This document shows positions 16,018-25,337 of a DNA stretch of 64,000 nucleotides, piece after piece. Origin of the DNA: Hyphomicrobiales bacterium. GTDB taxonomy: Bacteria; Pseudomonadota; Alphaproteobacteria; Rhizobiales; MH13. Within the stretch, counting starts at the first letter, position 1; each line of letters begins with the position of its first letter. The notes below the pieces were generated by a model. That model had not been told where the DNA came from. It worked only from the letters and a program-made list of their open reading frames with translations, and searched no databases. The translations under genes and the position numbers were made by a program. The stretch spans positions 1,719,192-1,783,191 of the forward strand of contig JAEPOK010000001.1 of NCBI GenBank assembly GCA_017642935.1, given 5' to 3'.

Positions 16018-16754
16018 GTCTTTTCCCCCTTTTTCATGTCCGGCTGCTCGATTGTCACGCGATAGACGTTCTGCATGTGGCTCTCGGCGGCTTTTGCAGC
16101 CGCCTCGGCGTCACGGGCTTTCAGCGCGGCGAAAAGCACTTTGTGATCAGCATAGCTTTGACGCAGAACGGCATGGCTTTCGGATGCACGTTTGCGGAAC
16201 TCCAATCCGATGACGTTCAGGCTTTCTCCGATCCGTTTCAAAAAGGCGTTGCCCGAACCGATCCAGATAAGTTCATGAAAGGCATAATCCGAGGCGCGAA
16301 AGGCATCGGGGTTGTCGAGGCAGTCGGCCTGCGCCGTCAGGATCGCTTCAAGACGCGCGAGACTGGGTCCATCGATATTGACTGCCGCACGCCGCGCCAC
16401 ATCGCTTTCGATCAGCGAGCGCGCATCATAGAGCTCGGTGACGTTGAGGTCTTGCAGTGACAAGAAAAACTGGATCGGGCCGAGCAGCGCTTCTGCGTCG
16501 AGATCGGAAATGTAGGCGCCGCCACCTTGGACCGTGCGCACAACACCGAGAATGGCCAATCCTCGAATGGCTTCACGCACCGATGGGCGGGAAACATTGA
16601 GGCTTTGCGCCAAGTCCCGCTCGGTGGGCAGTTGATCCCCCGGCTTCAGCGTTCCAGCCTTCACCATGTCCAGAATGCGCCGCGCGACCATTTCGCCGAC
16701 GGGCATGCGTTCCAACGGCGTATCGAACTCCAGTTTTTGAGCAGGCGTGTTCAC
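16014..16754 (-). CDS. GntR family regulator, FadR subfamily (FCD domain)
   Basis: The 246-residue regulator has an N-terminal winged helix ([32 protein letters not shown]) and a C-terminal all-helical FCD ligand domain with histidines for a metal and carboxylate ligand. Such proteins usually repress sugar-acid genes and are released by the acid itself. Translation starts at GTG 16754, overlapping the permease stop as GTGA. It sits inside the operon it probably controls. A palindrome fitting FadR-type sites lies at 24488-24504 in the operon promoter. Confidence 0.9.
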   Translation of the reverse strand: MNTPAQKLEFDTPLERMPVGEMVARRILDMVKAGTLKPGDQLPTERDLAQSLNVSRPSVREAIRGLAILGVVRTVQGGGAYISDLDAEALLGPIQFFLSLQDLNVTELYDARSLIESDVARRAAVNIDGPSLARLEAILTAQADCLDNPDAFRASDYAFHELIWIGSGNAFLKRIGESLNVIGLEFRKRASESHAVLRQSYADHKVLFAALKARDAEAAAKAAESHMQNVYRVTIEQPDMKKGEKT

Positions 16755-17746
16755 GGGCCCGCCTCCCCTTTTGTTTGGCGACTGGTGAGTGCAGGCAGCT
16801 TCAGCCGCGGTAGCAAGACCGAAGCAATAAGCAAGATGCCGATGACGCCGGTTTGGATGTGCCCGGTGATGTTCAAAAGCGCCATGCCGTTGCGCAGATT
16901 GAGCACGATCAGAATCGCCAGCAGCGTGCCCAAGAGTGTTCCCGATCCGCCAAATATACTCACGCCGCCCAGGAGCACCATGGTGATGATATCGAGCTCA
17001 AAGCCAAGCGCCACATCGCCGCGCACAGCACCGACGCGAGCCGCGTAGAGCAAACCAGCAAAGGCAGAAACCAGACCCGACATGATGAACAGGATCATCT
17101 TGTGCTGGTTGGTATCGATTCCAGCGAACGCCGCGACGTCTCGGTTGGTGCCGATGACATAGGTCTTCCGGCCAAATCCTGTTCGCTGCAGCAGCACGTA
17201 AAGCATTGCAAAAAGGACAAAGAACGCGATCAGGGCAAAAGGTATCGGACCAACCAGCCCTTGCTGACCCAGCGCATCAAACCATTCAGGAAAGTCGGTG
17301 ATGCCACGATCTTCGACCAGGACGCGTGCAAGGCCGCGAAACCCGATCAAGGTGGCCAAGGTGACCACAAGCGACGGCAAACCGATGGATGTAATAAAGA
17401 AGCCGTTGAGCGCACCGCCCGCTGCCCCGAGGATCAAGACCAGTCCGATCGCGATCACAGGGTCAATGCCGGCTTGAAACAGAAAACCGAACGCGCAGGC
17501 GGCCAGCCCCATCATCGATCCGACAGACAGATCGATCTCGGCATTGATGATGACGAAGGTCATCACCAGTGCGACGATGATCTTCTCGATCGAGAGCTGG
17601 AACAGATTGATCTGGTTGCCCAGCGTCATGAACTGCGGCGATAGGGCGGTGTTCATCAGCACGATGAAGATCAGCGCGCAGACCAGAAACCCTTCCCAAG
17701 TTTGAACGCGCGCCCACATGGCGGCGAGGACAGAACGCTCAGCCAT
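16751..17746 (-). CDS. Sugar ABC transporter permease (RbsC/RhaQ-like)
   Basis: A 331-residue inner-membrane protein with about eight to ten hydrophobic segments and the BPD_transp_2 signature region ([14 protein letters not shown]...[15 protein letters not shown]). It forms the channel of a carbohydrate uptake (CUT2) importer with the permease encoded just upstream. I start at the ATG at 17746, which overlaps the previous stop by eight bases (ATGGCTGA); the longer frame has no membrane or family features. Two permeases with one double ATPase is the arrangement of the rhamnose importer RhaSTPQ. Confidence 0.9.
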   Translation of the reverse strand: MAERSVLAAMWARVQTWEGFLVCALIFIVLMNTALSPQFMTLGNQINLFQLSIEKIIVALVMTFVIINAEIDLSVGSMMGLAACAFGFLFQAGIDPVIAIGLVLILGAAGGALNGFFITSIGLPSLVVTLATLIGFRGLARVLVEDRGITDFPEWFDALGQQGLVGPIPFALIAFFVLFAMLYVLLQRTGFGRKTYVIGTNRDVAAFAGIDTNQHKMILFIMSGLVSAFAGLLYAARVGAVRGDVALGFELDIITMVLLGGVSIFGGSGTLLGTLLAILIVLNLRNGMALLNITGHIQTGVIGILLIASVLLPRLKLPALTSRQTKGEAGP

Positions 17747-18776
17747 GCGCCACCTCTTTCTCGCGTTTTTCGTGGTGTTTAGCGGCGCGCAGCGCCACGA
17801 GTCGGCGCATAACAACCGCATCAAGCGCAACCGCGGTCAGTATCAGAGCGCCGAGCACAGCCTCACGCCAGAACTCGGACACCAACTGCCAGCGCACCAG
17901 ACTGGTCTCGATCAAATCCACGAGCACCGCGCCGATCAACGCACCGAAGACAGTTCCCGATCCGCCGAAAATGTTGACGCCACCAACAACGGCAGCGGCA
18001 ACCGACTTCAGTTCAAACCCTAGGCCCGCGACCACGGTGATATTGCCGAACCGGGCAAGGAACATGAACCCGGCCAGCCCTGCGAGAGCGCCCGCGCAGA
18101 CAAAAGCGACGAAGACGGTCGCTTTTTGATTGATGCCGGCCATCTCAGCAGCCTCCGGATTGGAGCCGATGGCATAGAGTTTTCGCGCGACCCGCAGGCG
18201 CTGGAGCGCGATGTGCACTGCCATCACGATGACGACGGCGACGACGAAAGAAGCGCGAAACTGGAAATCGCCAATCTCAAAGAGCCGCGTGTTGGGGAAG
18301 CTGGTCAACCATTGCGGCAGTTGGGACGACGTAATGCTGCGGCCGTCGGCGAACTCCACCAGCAGGGATCGAAACAGCGCCAAGGTCGCAAGCGTAACGA
18401 TGATCGCCGGCACGCGCGCATACGCGACGAAGAAGCCGTTGAAGGCACCGAAGCATGCGCCGATCACCATGGCGTAGCTGACCAAAAGCAGCGGGTGAAG
18501 CTCTGGGACCGCTGCGATAAGGCTGCCTGTTGCGAACGCTGTGAAGCCGACGACCGAGCCAACCGAGAGGTCGATGTTGCGCGTTAGGATCACTAATGTT
18601 TGCGCGGTCGCGATCAGCGCCATGATGGCCACGGAGGACGAAATCCGGTTGAACAGCCGACCGTTCAGATAGTTCGAGATTTGCGTCGAAAAGAACAAGA
18701 TTACCAGGGCCAGCACGACGAGGAGTGCGATGATGCGCAGTGTCTGTGGATTGAGGTTGGAGAGCGCGCGCATCAT
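17739..18776 (-). CDS. Sugar ABC transporter permease (RbsC/RhaP-like)
   Basis: The 345-residue permease has the CUT2 signature [16 protein letters not shown] and [16 protein letters not shown], clearly homologous to its partner downstream. It overlaps the ATPase gene as ATGA and the second permease by eight bases, so both are probably made in fixed ratio. The N-terminus has two adjacent methionines; the first matches the overlap pattern. Substrate is inferred to be a 6-deoxyhexose from the mutarotase and the binding protein. Confidence 0.9.
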   Translation of the reverse strand: MMRALSNLNPQTLRIIALLVVLALVILFFSTQISNYLNGRLFNRISSSVAIMALIATAQTLVILTRNIDLSVGSVVGFTAFATGSLIAAVPELHPLLLVSYAMVIGACFGAFNGFFVAYARVPAIIVTLATLALFRSLLVEFADGRSITSSQLPQWLTSFPNTRLFEIGDFQFRASFVVAVVIVMAVHIALQRLRVARKLYAIGSNPEAAEMAGINQKATVFVAFVCAGALAGLAGFMFLARFGNITVVAGLGFELKSVAAAVVGGVNIFGGSGTVFGALIGAVLVDLIETSLVRWQLVSEFWREAVLGALILTAVALDAVVMRRLVALRAAKHHEKREKEVAHG

Positions 18777-20281
18777 GCGGCCTTCTCCGTTTCGCTTTGC
18801 CCCGTTGCGAGCGCCATGATCCGTTCCTGGTTGGCTTCGGCATGGTCGAGGATGGCCATCTGCTCGCCCTCGCGCATCACCAAAACGCGGTCGCCCATCG
18901 CAAGGACTTCCGGCAAGTCGGACGAGATGACGATCGCCGCTCCGCCCTCCTTGACGAAGTTGCGGATGAGCTCGTGCACTTCAGCCTTGGCGCCAACGTC
19001 AATGCCGCGTGTCGGCTCATCAAAGATGAGAAGATCTGGCCCCATGTTGAGCCATTTGGCGAGCATCACCTTTTGCTGGTTGCCACCGGACAGCATGCCA
19101 ACTTCGGTTTCGATGTCGGGCGTTCGGATGTTAAGCCGCTCGCGAAAATGATGCGCTGTTTCGGCCTCTTTGGTTCGGTTGATCAGGCCAATCTTGGACA
19201 AAAAATCGCCGAGGGTCGCCAATGAGATATTAGCGCGAATGGCCATCGGCATGGCAAGACCCAGCTTGCGACGGTCCTCCGAAACGTAGGCGATCCCGGC
19301 ATCCATCGCCTGTTTCGGCGAGGTGATGTGGAGCGTCTCACCCTTGTAGGCAACCGTACCGGATGTGGCTGGCTGGATACCGAAGAGCGCGAGCGCAACG
19401 TCGGTGCGGCGCGCGCCAATCAAGCCGGCCATTGCCAGGACTTCACCACGCTTCAGATCGAAGTGTATGCCTTCAAAAACGCCGTCCAGTGACAGGTCGT
19501 TGACGGCGAGAATAACCTCCTCGCGTGCATGGTTCTCGCCCTTGGCAAAATAGTTGCCCACTTCGCGGCCCACCATTTCGGCGATCATCGTATCGGTATC
19601 TGTTTCGCCGATCAGGCGGGTGGAGATGTGCTCGCCATCGCGGATGACGGTGACGCGGTCGGCCACCTCAAATATCTCTTCCAGCCGATGGGAAATGTAG
19701 ACGACAGCCACGCCATCGGCGGCGAGCTGGCGCGCGATACGGCGCAATTGCTCAGCCTCATGGGCGGACAGCGAGGCGGTCGGTTCATCCATGATGAGGA
19801 TGCGCACGTCCTGTGATAAGGCGCGGGCAATTTCCACCGCTTGCTGTTCGGCCAAGGTTAGCCCACTGGCAGCACGATCAACGTCCAGATCCATGCCAAT
19901 GCGCTCGATCAAAGCCCTGGCGTCCTTACGCTGCTTGGCCTTATTCTGTAGCCAACCACCGCCGACCTGGCTGATAAAAATGTTCTCGGCGACATCTAAG
20001 TCGGGAAAGACCATCGGCTCCTGGTAAATTGCCGCAATGCCAAGTTCTCGCGCGGTCTGGGAGCTTGAAATCGTGCGGGTGGCGCCATCAACGGACACCG
20101 ACCCATCGCTCGGTTGATGGATGCCGGTCATGGTCTTGATCATGGTCGATTTGCCGGCACCATTTTCGCCAACAATGGCATGAACCTCGCCTGGAAAAAG
20201 CGCGAGCGACATATCGCTCAAGGCCAGGGTGGAGCCAAAGCGCTTGGACACATGATCAAGGGAAAGAACAGGTTCGGTCAT
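18773..20281 (-). CDS. Sugar ABC transporter ATP-binding protein (RbsA/RhaT-like, duplicated)
   Basis: The 502-residue protein has two ABC domains. The first has Walker A GENGAGKST, signature LTLAEQQ and Walker B ILIMDEPTASLS. The second has a degenerate Walker A (MAGLIGARRTD), signature LSGGNQQK and Walker B LLIFDEPTRGID. Loss of the second Walker A is normal for CUT2 ATPases. It powers import of the sugar bound by the product of the upstream gene. The 78 bases between the binding-protein stop and this start form a strong hairpin, suggesting lower expression of the ATPase than the binding protein. Confidence 0.93.
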   Translation of the reverse strand: MTEPVLSLDHVSKRFGSTLALSDMSLALFPGEVHAIVGENGAGKSTMIKTMTGIHQPSDGSVSVDGATRTISSSQTARELGIAAIYQEPMVFPDLDVAENIFISQVGGGWLQNKAKQRKDARALIERIGMDLDVDRAASGLTLAEQQAVEIARALSQDVRILIMDEPTASLSAHEAEQLRRIARQLAADGVAVVYISHRLEEIFEVADRVTVIRDGEHISTRLIGETDTDTMIAEMVGREVGNYFAKGENHAREEVILAVNDLSLDGVFEGIHFDLKRGEVLAMAGLIGARRTDVALALFGIQPATSGTVAYKGETLHITSPKQAMDAGIAYVSEDRRKLGLAMPMAIRANISLATLGDFLSKIGLINRTKEAETAHHFRERLNIRTPDIETEVGMLSGGNQQKVMLAKWLNMGPDLLIFDEPTRGIDVGAKAEVHELIRNFVKEGGAAIVISSDLPEVLAMGDRVLVMREGEQMAILDHAEANQERIMALATGQSETEKAA

Positions 20282-20307
20282 CGGACCCTAGCGGCGTTCC
20301 AAAAGGT

Positions 20308-20336
20308 TCCGGCGCGGCGGGAGGGACCGCGCCGGA
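20308..20336 (-). other. Strong intercistronic hairpin between binding-protein and ATPase genes
   Basis: Perfect 10-bp arms (TCCGGCGCGG and CCGCGCCGGA) enclose a 9-base loop, with no T-run after it. It follows the binding-protein stop by 23 bases and precedes the ATPase start by 26. Such GC-rich stems commonly protect the upstream message from 3' degradation, allowing excess binding protein. A weak terminator is the alternative. Confidence 0.75.
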
Positions 20337-20359
20337 GGTTCGGCAGACAAAGGCTACTG

Positions 20360-21412
20360 TTACTGCGCAGCAGCCTCGACATTGTCAGCCGTGTAGACGG
20401 TGAATGGTCCCATCAGGATGCGCTTGGAGCCGGGGCGACCTGGATCTTCTTCGATCGTGTAGTCACCCATGCGCCCGGCGGTGAAGCTTTCGCCGATGTC
20501 GCCGGACAGCTGGCCTGTGGCGAGACCATAGGCAGTGTAATAGGTGAGGTAGCCGAGGTCGCGGAAATCCCACAGGGCGAATTCCGGCGCACAGCCATTC
20601 ATCGTGTAGGACACCATCTCCGATGGTAGTCCGAGGCCGGAGACGCGCACTTGATCGCAAAGGCCCTCATCCTGCATGGCCTTGGCTGAAGCCTGAATGC
20701 CAACCGTCGTTGGCGACATGATGAGGCCAAGGTCGGGGTACTGATCGACCAGGGCCAGCGCGCGGTTGTAGCTAACTTCAGCTTGGTCATCACCATAGAC
20801 AACATCGACCAATTCAATGTCGGCATACTTGTCGTCCTGAAGCGCTTCCTCCATCGCCGCGATCCAGGCATTTTGGTTGGCTGCATCTGGTGTCGCCGAG
20901 AGTACCGCCATCTGGCCTGAGCCACCGAGAATGGAGTGTGCCATATCGGCCATAACAACGCCAATGGAGCCAAAATCGACCTGGGCAACGAACACATCTT
21001 CGCCGTCACCGGACGGGATCGGGCTATCCCAGGTCACAACGCGCGTCCCAGCTTCTTGCGCAGCCTGCGCGGAAGGTACGATCTGGTCACCGGCATTGTT
21101 GGAAAGCATCACCGCGCCTTGGCCCTGCGTGGCCGACGTCGTCATGATTTCGATTTGACCGGCAACTGAGTTTTCAGGGGTTGGACCGACGAAGAGTAGC
21201 TCACCGGGATTTCCCAGTTCGGCATGGGCCTCCTGCGCGCCTTCATGGGCCTGGTCGAAGACCAGGATGCCGAGGAATTTTGGCAGCAGAACCATGTCGA
21301 CGGACTCGCCGCCGTCCAGCATCATTTGTGCAGACGCCGGGATTGCCGCGACCGACATTCCAGCTGCCAGAAGCGCCGCAGCGGCGCAGCTCGTGGTAAG
21401 GTGTTTCATCAT
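20360..21412 (-). CDS. Sugar ABC transporter substrate-binding protein (RhaS/LsrB-like)
   Basis: A 350-residue periplasmic protein with an N-terminal signal peptide (cleavage likely after ASA at about residue 28) and a type I periplasmic binding fold. The segments [26 protein letters not shown] and TWDSPIPSG resemble the rhamnose-binding RhaS and autoinducer-2-binding LsrB group. A good ribosome site (GGGAGGAAA) precedes the first of two adjacent ATG codons. A hairpin follows the gene. Together with the mutarotase gene this supports a deoxyhexose ligand; the real ligand is untested. Confidence 0.88.
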   Translation of the reverse strand: MMKHLTTSCAAAALLAAGMSVAAIPASAQMMLDGGESVDMVLLPKFLGILVFDQAHEGAQEAHAELGNPGELLFVGPTPENSVAGQIEIMTTSATQGQGAVMLSNNAGDQIVPSAQAAQEAGTRVVTWDSPIPSGDGEDVFVAQVDFGSIGVVMADMAHSILGGSGQMAVLSATPDAANQNAWIAAMEEALQDDKYADIELVDVVYGDDQAEVSYNRALALVDQYPDLGLIMSPTTVGIQASAKAMQDEGLCDQVRVSGLGLPSEMVSYTMNGCAPEFALWDFRDLGYLTYYTAYGLATGQLSGDIGESFTAGRMGDYTIEEDPGRPGSKRILMGPFTVYTADNVEAAAQ

Positions 21413-21521
21413 TTCCTCCCGTTTCGGGTCTGTTGGCCGCCTTGTGGCGCACCGTTCTTGGGTGTGCGAGCTTCATTCCAGCATTGATTGCGGGTTCCCG
21501 GCTCGCGCGGGCATAGCTTTG

Positions 21522-22481
21522 TCATCCTGGAACCGGTTTGCGCGGCCCCTCCCCTTTCAAGGCAAGTGTAATGTCCTCGGCGACCAGCCCTTGCAGTCGG
21601 TCGATCGCGACTTCCGAGTACCAGGCCGCGTGCGGCGTCAGAATGAGGCCGGGCGCATCACGCAGCGGCGACGAATCCGGCAGCGGTTCGGCCTCAAAGA
21701 CGTCAAGCGCGGCACCGGCAATGGTGCCGTTGCGAAGAGCTTCAGCCAGATCATTCTCATTGATCAACTGGCCGCGCGCGGTGTTCACCAGCAGGGCATG
21801 TTTTTGCATCTTGGCAAGGTTGGCTGCATTGAAAAATCCAATCGTGCCTTCGGTTGCCGGTGCATGGCAGGTGATGATGTCAGCTGTAGCAAGAAGCGTG
21901 TCTGCATCCACGAGCGTGATGCCCAAGGCGTGCGCTTCTTGTGCGGTTAAGCCTGGGTCAGAAGCGATGACACGAAAACCAAATCCCCGAATGCGCTGAA
22001 GGACCGCCGAACCGATCTGGCCAATGCCGAAGAAACCGAACACGGTCTCGCCAAAAGGCTTGAGCGGTTTGGCATGCTTGACCGCTGCCCATTCGCCAAC
22101 GCGAACGCTGGCATCCAGCGTCGGAAGTTTGCGCAAAAGGGATAGTGCCAGCGCGGCGGTGTGATCGGCCACTTCATCGGTGCAATAGTCGGGCACATAC
22201 CCGACTTTCAGTCCAGCCGCATCGGCGGCTTTGACATCGATGTTGTCGTAGCCAACGCCGTAGCGAATGACCGTGGCGCCGGGTTTGACGGCCTTGGCCG
22301 CAGCTTCGGTAAACGGCGCGAACTGGACAACTGCAACATCAGCGTCTTTGACGGCGGCGGCGACATCGTCCGCGGTTTTGCATTGGAAGCCCTCAAAGTC
22401 TGCTTCGGCAGCGCGGGCAGCCGCTTCCTCCTGCGCCAGATTGGGAAAAATCGTATCGGTGACGACTACGCGCGCACTCAT
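21522..22481 (-). CDS. D-isomer-specific 2-hydroxyacid dehydrogenase (C-terminal-binding-protein-like)
   Basis: The 319-residue enzyme has the NAD-binding motif GFFGIGQIGSAV, the catalytic arginine in NTARGQL, the acidic partner in DVFEAEPLP and the catalytic histidine in LTPHAAW. It interconverts 2-keto and D-2-hydroxy acids with NAD(H). It overlaps the acetoacetate-decarboxylase-like gene as ATGA. In this pathway it could reduce or oxidise a keto-acid intermediate or D-lactate; which one is not evident. Length and residues are complete. Confidence 0.9.
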   Translation of the reverse strand: MSARVVVTDTIFPNLAQEEAAARAAEADFEGFQCKTADDVAAAVKDADVAVVQFAPFTEAAAKAVKPGATVIRYGVGYDNIDVKAADAAGLKVGYVPDYCTDEVADHTAALALSLLRKLPTLDASVRVGEWAAVKHAKPLKPFGETVFGFFGIGQIGSAVLQRIRGFGFRVIASDPGLTAQEAHALGITLVDADTLLATADIITCHAPATEGTIGFFNAANLAKMQKHALLVNTARGQLINENDLAEALRNGTIAGAALDVFEAEPLPDSSPLRDAPGLILTPHAAWYSEVAIDRLQGLVAEDITLALKGEGPRKPVPG

Positions 22482-23266
22482 GACGTCGTCTCCAAATAGT
22501 CATGCAGAATGGTGCCCTGAACGAGAGTGAAATCGGCGCGCCAGTAGAACCCCTCCAGCGGCTCCAAAACAGGCAAACGGAACAGAGGAAGCTGCGCGTT
22601 GGGGCGCAGCTCCACCGTGCACGGGCCGGCCCAAGCTTCGTGGATCACCACATCGGTCAGCGCGCGCGAGGTCAGTTGGCGGATCGCGGGCCGGCCATCG
22701 ATATGGTCAATGGCCTTCAGGTTGATGTTTGTGCCGAAGTCGAAATGCGGCTTGATCGCCGACGCATCTACCGCGCTTTGCTTGTAGGCCATCGTGCCGG
22801 TCAGAACGTCGATGCCGTTGCGCTCCACGGTCCCGACCAGAAGGTCACCACGTGCCTCGATCTGCGGGTGCCCATGCTTTTTGGGCTGACCATGGATCTC
22901 GCGGCCATGAACCACCCCACTATCTGATGACAGTGCCAGATAGGGCGAGTAACCGCCGTTTGCTTTCCCCGGCAGTTCGGCGCCAACCATGACGTTCATC
23001 TCGCCATAGGGGCCGATCCAGTCGGGATCGTTCATCTGATAGATGTGCGCGCAGGCGATATCACCGGTGCGCTTCAAAGGCGGAGGGAGAAGGAAATCAA
23101 TGGCGTCCGGGTCAGTGCGCCAGTAGAGCGTCATGATCCGGCAGTCGCGGAACTTAAACGGAAAGGGCGGCACCATTGGTGCATCCCATGGCGTGGAAAA
23201 GCCGGGCGCGAGAATGTCCTCCACAGTCGGTGGGGTCATGCCAAAGCGAGTCGGCCGATCACTCAT
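22478..23266 (-). CDS. Acetoacetate decarboxylase family protein
   Basis: The 262-residue protein belongs to the acetoacetate decarboxylase superfamily; the adjacent lysines in GREIHGQPKKHGHP (Lys129/Lys130) match the Schiff-base lysine pair of the enzyme. It is fused by ATGA overlaps between the enolase-superfamily gene upstream and the hydroxyacid dehydrogenase downstream, so it is a core pathway gene. Superfamily members include decarboxylases and also aldolase-dehydratases acting on keto acids. A decarboxylation or retro-aldol step on a sugar-derived keto acid would be new for this kind of operon, and that is inference. Confidence 0.83.
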   Translation of the reverse strand: MSDRPTRFGMTPPTVEDILAPGFSTPWDAPMVPPFPFKFRDCRIMTLYWRTDPDAIDFLLPPPLKRTGDIACAHIYQMNDPDWIGPYGEMNVMVGAELPGKANGGYSPYLALSSDSGVVHGREIHGQPKKHGHPQIEARGDLLVGTVERNGIDVLTGTMAYKQSAVDASAIKPHFDFGTNINLKAIDHIDGRPAIRQLTSRALTDVVIHEAWAGPCTVELRPNAQLPLFRLPVLEPLEGFYWRADFTLVQGTILHDYLETTS

Positions 23267-24390
23267 GCTGCCGCCGCCAAACGCTGAACGACGTCTTCCT
23301 GAACCTCAATCCCGAGGCCAGGCCCAGTGATGGGGTAGGCCCAGCCATCCTTGTGCCAGAGTTTCTCTGCGACCAGGTCGTCCTGAACCACGACGGGGAA
23401 CGGTTTGTATTCAAAGATTTCGGCATTCGGTGAGGCGAGCGACAGATGCAGGCTCGCCGCCGTTGTGATGGCCGTTGACCAGGCATGGGCGTTGATCGTC
23501 TTGCCGAAAGCTGTGCACAGCGCATCGACGCGTTGAAAACCCGTGATGCCCTCGACCCGCGCAGGATCGACGCCATAAACATCCACCGCGCCCATTTCCA
23601 TCTGGCGACGATAGCCGGCTTCTGTGAACTCGCGCTCGCCCGAGGCGATGCGCACGGAGGTGTTGGCGGCAAGTTTTTTGTAGCCCGCATCATCGGTTGG
23701 GTAGAGCGGTTCCTCGTACCAGCCGATGCGATACTCGCCCATGCGATTGCAGACCGAGATGGCGGTATCGACGTCCCATCGCACGCCGTTTCCGATGTCC
23801 ACGAGAATCTCCGCCTCATCGCCAAGGGCTTCGCGAAGCGCGCGGATGAAGCGCACATCGGTATCAGGATCGCCGCCAATGTTGCTTTCGCCTTTCTTGG
23901 CAAACCCAAGCTTGGTGGAGCGGAAACCCGCCTCGAAGAAGCCGACGACCTCGGCGACGCAAGCCGCCTCACCCTTTTTGTTCACATGGCTGGAGGCGTT
24001 GGCGACCAAGCGCTCATGCTTAAGACCGCCGACCAGTTCGTAGAGCGGTTTGCCTGCTGCTTTGCCAGCAATGTCCCAGAGCGCCATGTCGACGCCCGAA
24101 ATGGCCATGGAGGCGATGCCGCCCTCACCATACCACCAGACATGGCGCCGCATCTTCTCCCACGCCGCCGCGGTATCAGTCCCATCGTCGCCTTTCAGGA
24201 TGGGTTCCAGCCCGTCGGTAATGATGGTGGCCACTGACTTGCACGCCTCCGGCCACATAGCGATGCACTCGCCCCAGCCAGACGCGCCCTCCTCCGTGGT
24301 GACTTTAACAAGCACGGTGCGCCGGATCGTGCCGAAATCATTCGGGTCGGGATAGGCGATTGGCAAGGGTTCAATGGCGCGAATGCGCAT
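23263..24390 (-). CDS. Enolase-superfamily (mandelate racemase/muconate lactonizing-type) dehydratase
   Basis: The 375-residue enzyme has Lys160, metal ligands Asp198 (LVDIGNG), Glu226 (WYEEP) and Glu252 (SGERE), and His302 in INAHAW, the acid/base set of the mandelate racemase group. Many members dehydrate sugar acids (rhamnonate, fuconate, galactonate). It is somewhat shorter than the usual L-rhamnonate and L-fuconate dehydratases. As first gene of the operon behind a GntR-type operator, it probably removes water from the aldonate made from the imported sugar. The specific aldonate is unknown. Confidence 0.88.
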   Translation of the reverse strand: MRIRAIEPLPIAYPDPNDFGTIRRTVLVKVTTEEGASGWGECIAMWPEACKSVATIITDGLEPILKGDDGTDTAAAWEKMRRHVWWYGEGGIASMAISGVDMALWDIAGKAAGKPLYELVGGLKHERLVANASSHVNKKGEAACVAEVVGFFEAGFRSTKLGFAKKGESNIGGDPDTDVRFIRALREALGDEAEILVDIGNGVRWDVDTAISVCNRMGEYRIGWYEEPLYPTDDAGYKKLAANTSVRIASGEREFTEAGYRRQMEMGAVDVYGVDPARVEGITGFQRVDALCTAFGKTINAHAWSTAITTAASLHLSLASPNAEIFEYKPFPVVVQDDLVAEKLWHKDGWAYPITGPGLGIEVQEDVVQRLAAAA

Positions 24391-24487
24391 ACGTTAAGGC
24401 CTCCCCCGGGATCAGCGCTTTTTGCTTGGCCTCTTAGTGCTGAGCGTTGAACGCTTTGACACCGGGCAGATGGCACTGTATCCATCA

Positions 24488-24504
24488 AATTGGACAGACC
24501 AATT
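24488..24504. promoter_or_regulatory. GntR/FadR-type operator in the sugar-acid divergent promoter
   Basis: AATTGG-ACAGA-CCAATT is a perfect inverted repeat of 17 bases. The other strand reads TTGGTCTGTCCAA, close to the TGGTNNNACCA form of FadR-subfamily sites. It lies between the leftward operon (first gene starts at 24390) and the rightward SDR (24537), so one regulator could control both. The FadR-type gene at 16014-16754 is the obvious candidate. Confidence 0.7.
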
Positions 24505-24536
24505 AAATAACCAGACGAAAACGAGGTCAAGCCCTT

Positions 24537-25295
24537 ATGGTCAATCTCAGCGATCTCAAGCCGATCACGGTCCCCGATCTTTCCGGCCGGACCATTCTTC
24601 TGACCGGCGCCGACCGGGGCATTGGTGCCACGCTGGCGAGGCTTTTGGTGGACAAAGGCGCGCATGTCATTGCGGGCGTCTATGGAAAAGTAGCCGATAC
24701 CAAATTGCTCGATGGGGCAGAAACCATCAGCCTCGATGTCACTATCCAGGCGCAGGTCGATGCCGCGATTGCGACGGTGGGCGACAAACTCGACGTGTTG
24801 GTCAACAATGCCGGCGTTATCGACCCGATTGGCCACGCAGCCGACCTCCCGACCGATACACTGCGCACCGCTTTTGAGGTCAATGTGCTTGGCGTTCACC
24901 GCATGACGGTTGCCGCTCTGCCGCTCCTCAAAGCCTCGCAGGGCGCCGTGGTCAACGCCGGCACCGGGGCTGCCACCACGCCGATGGAAGGCTGGACCGC
25001 CTATTGCGCATCGAAAGCCGCGATGCGGATGCTGACCCAAATGTTTGCGATGGAGTTAGAGGGCACCGGCGTACGCCACACCTTCATTGGCATTCCACCA
25101 ACCGACACTGACATGCAGGGCGCCATCCGCCAGGCGGGACTTAACCCGATCTCCAAAATCGCCCAAAGAGATCTGGTGGACCCGGTGGTGCCTGCCTCAG
25201 TGATGGCGTGGCTGTGTAGCGCTGACTCCGCAGTACGTTCGGAGGTTATCCAGGATGTCCGCGATGAGTTTTTCACGCGGAAGATGGCGCTGTAA
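24537..25295 (+). CDS. SDR family oxidoreductase
   Basis: The 252-residue protein has a nucleotide-binding motif LLTGADRGIGATLA, NNAG, a strand ending VNAGTGAATTP in place of the usual serine strand, and YCASK as catalytic tyrosine-lysine. It is transcribed divergently from the sugar-acid operon and shares its operator. In the non-phosphorylating deoxyhexose pathway an SDR oxidises the sugar (LRA1 type) or the 2-keto-3-deoxy acid (LRA5 type), and this gene could be either. The short C-terminus differs from most such enzymes. Confidence 0.85.
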   Translation: MVNLSDLKPITVPDLSGRTILLTGADRGIGATLARLLVDKGAHVIAGVYGKVADTKLLDGAETISLDVTIQAQVDAAIATVGDKLDVLVNNAGVIDPIGHAADLPTDTLRTAFEVNVLGVHRMTVAALPLLKASQGAVVNAGTGAATTPMEGWTAYCASKAAMRMLTQMFAMELEGTGVRHTFIGIPPTDTDMQGAIRQAGLNPISKIAQRDLVDPVVPASVMAWLCSADSAVRSEVIQDVRDEFFTRKMAL

Positions 25296-25337
25296 CGCCA
25301 GTCGGCGGCTTCAGCACCAATCCACAGTTCAGCAGCC

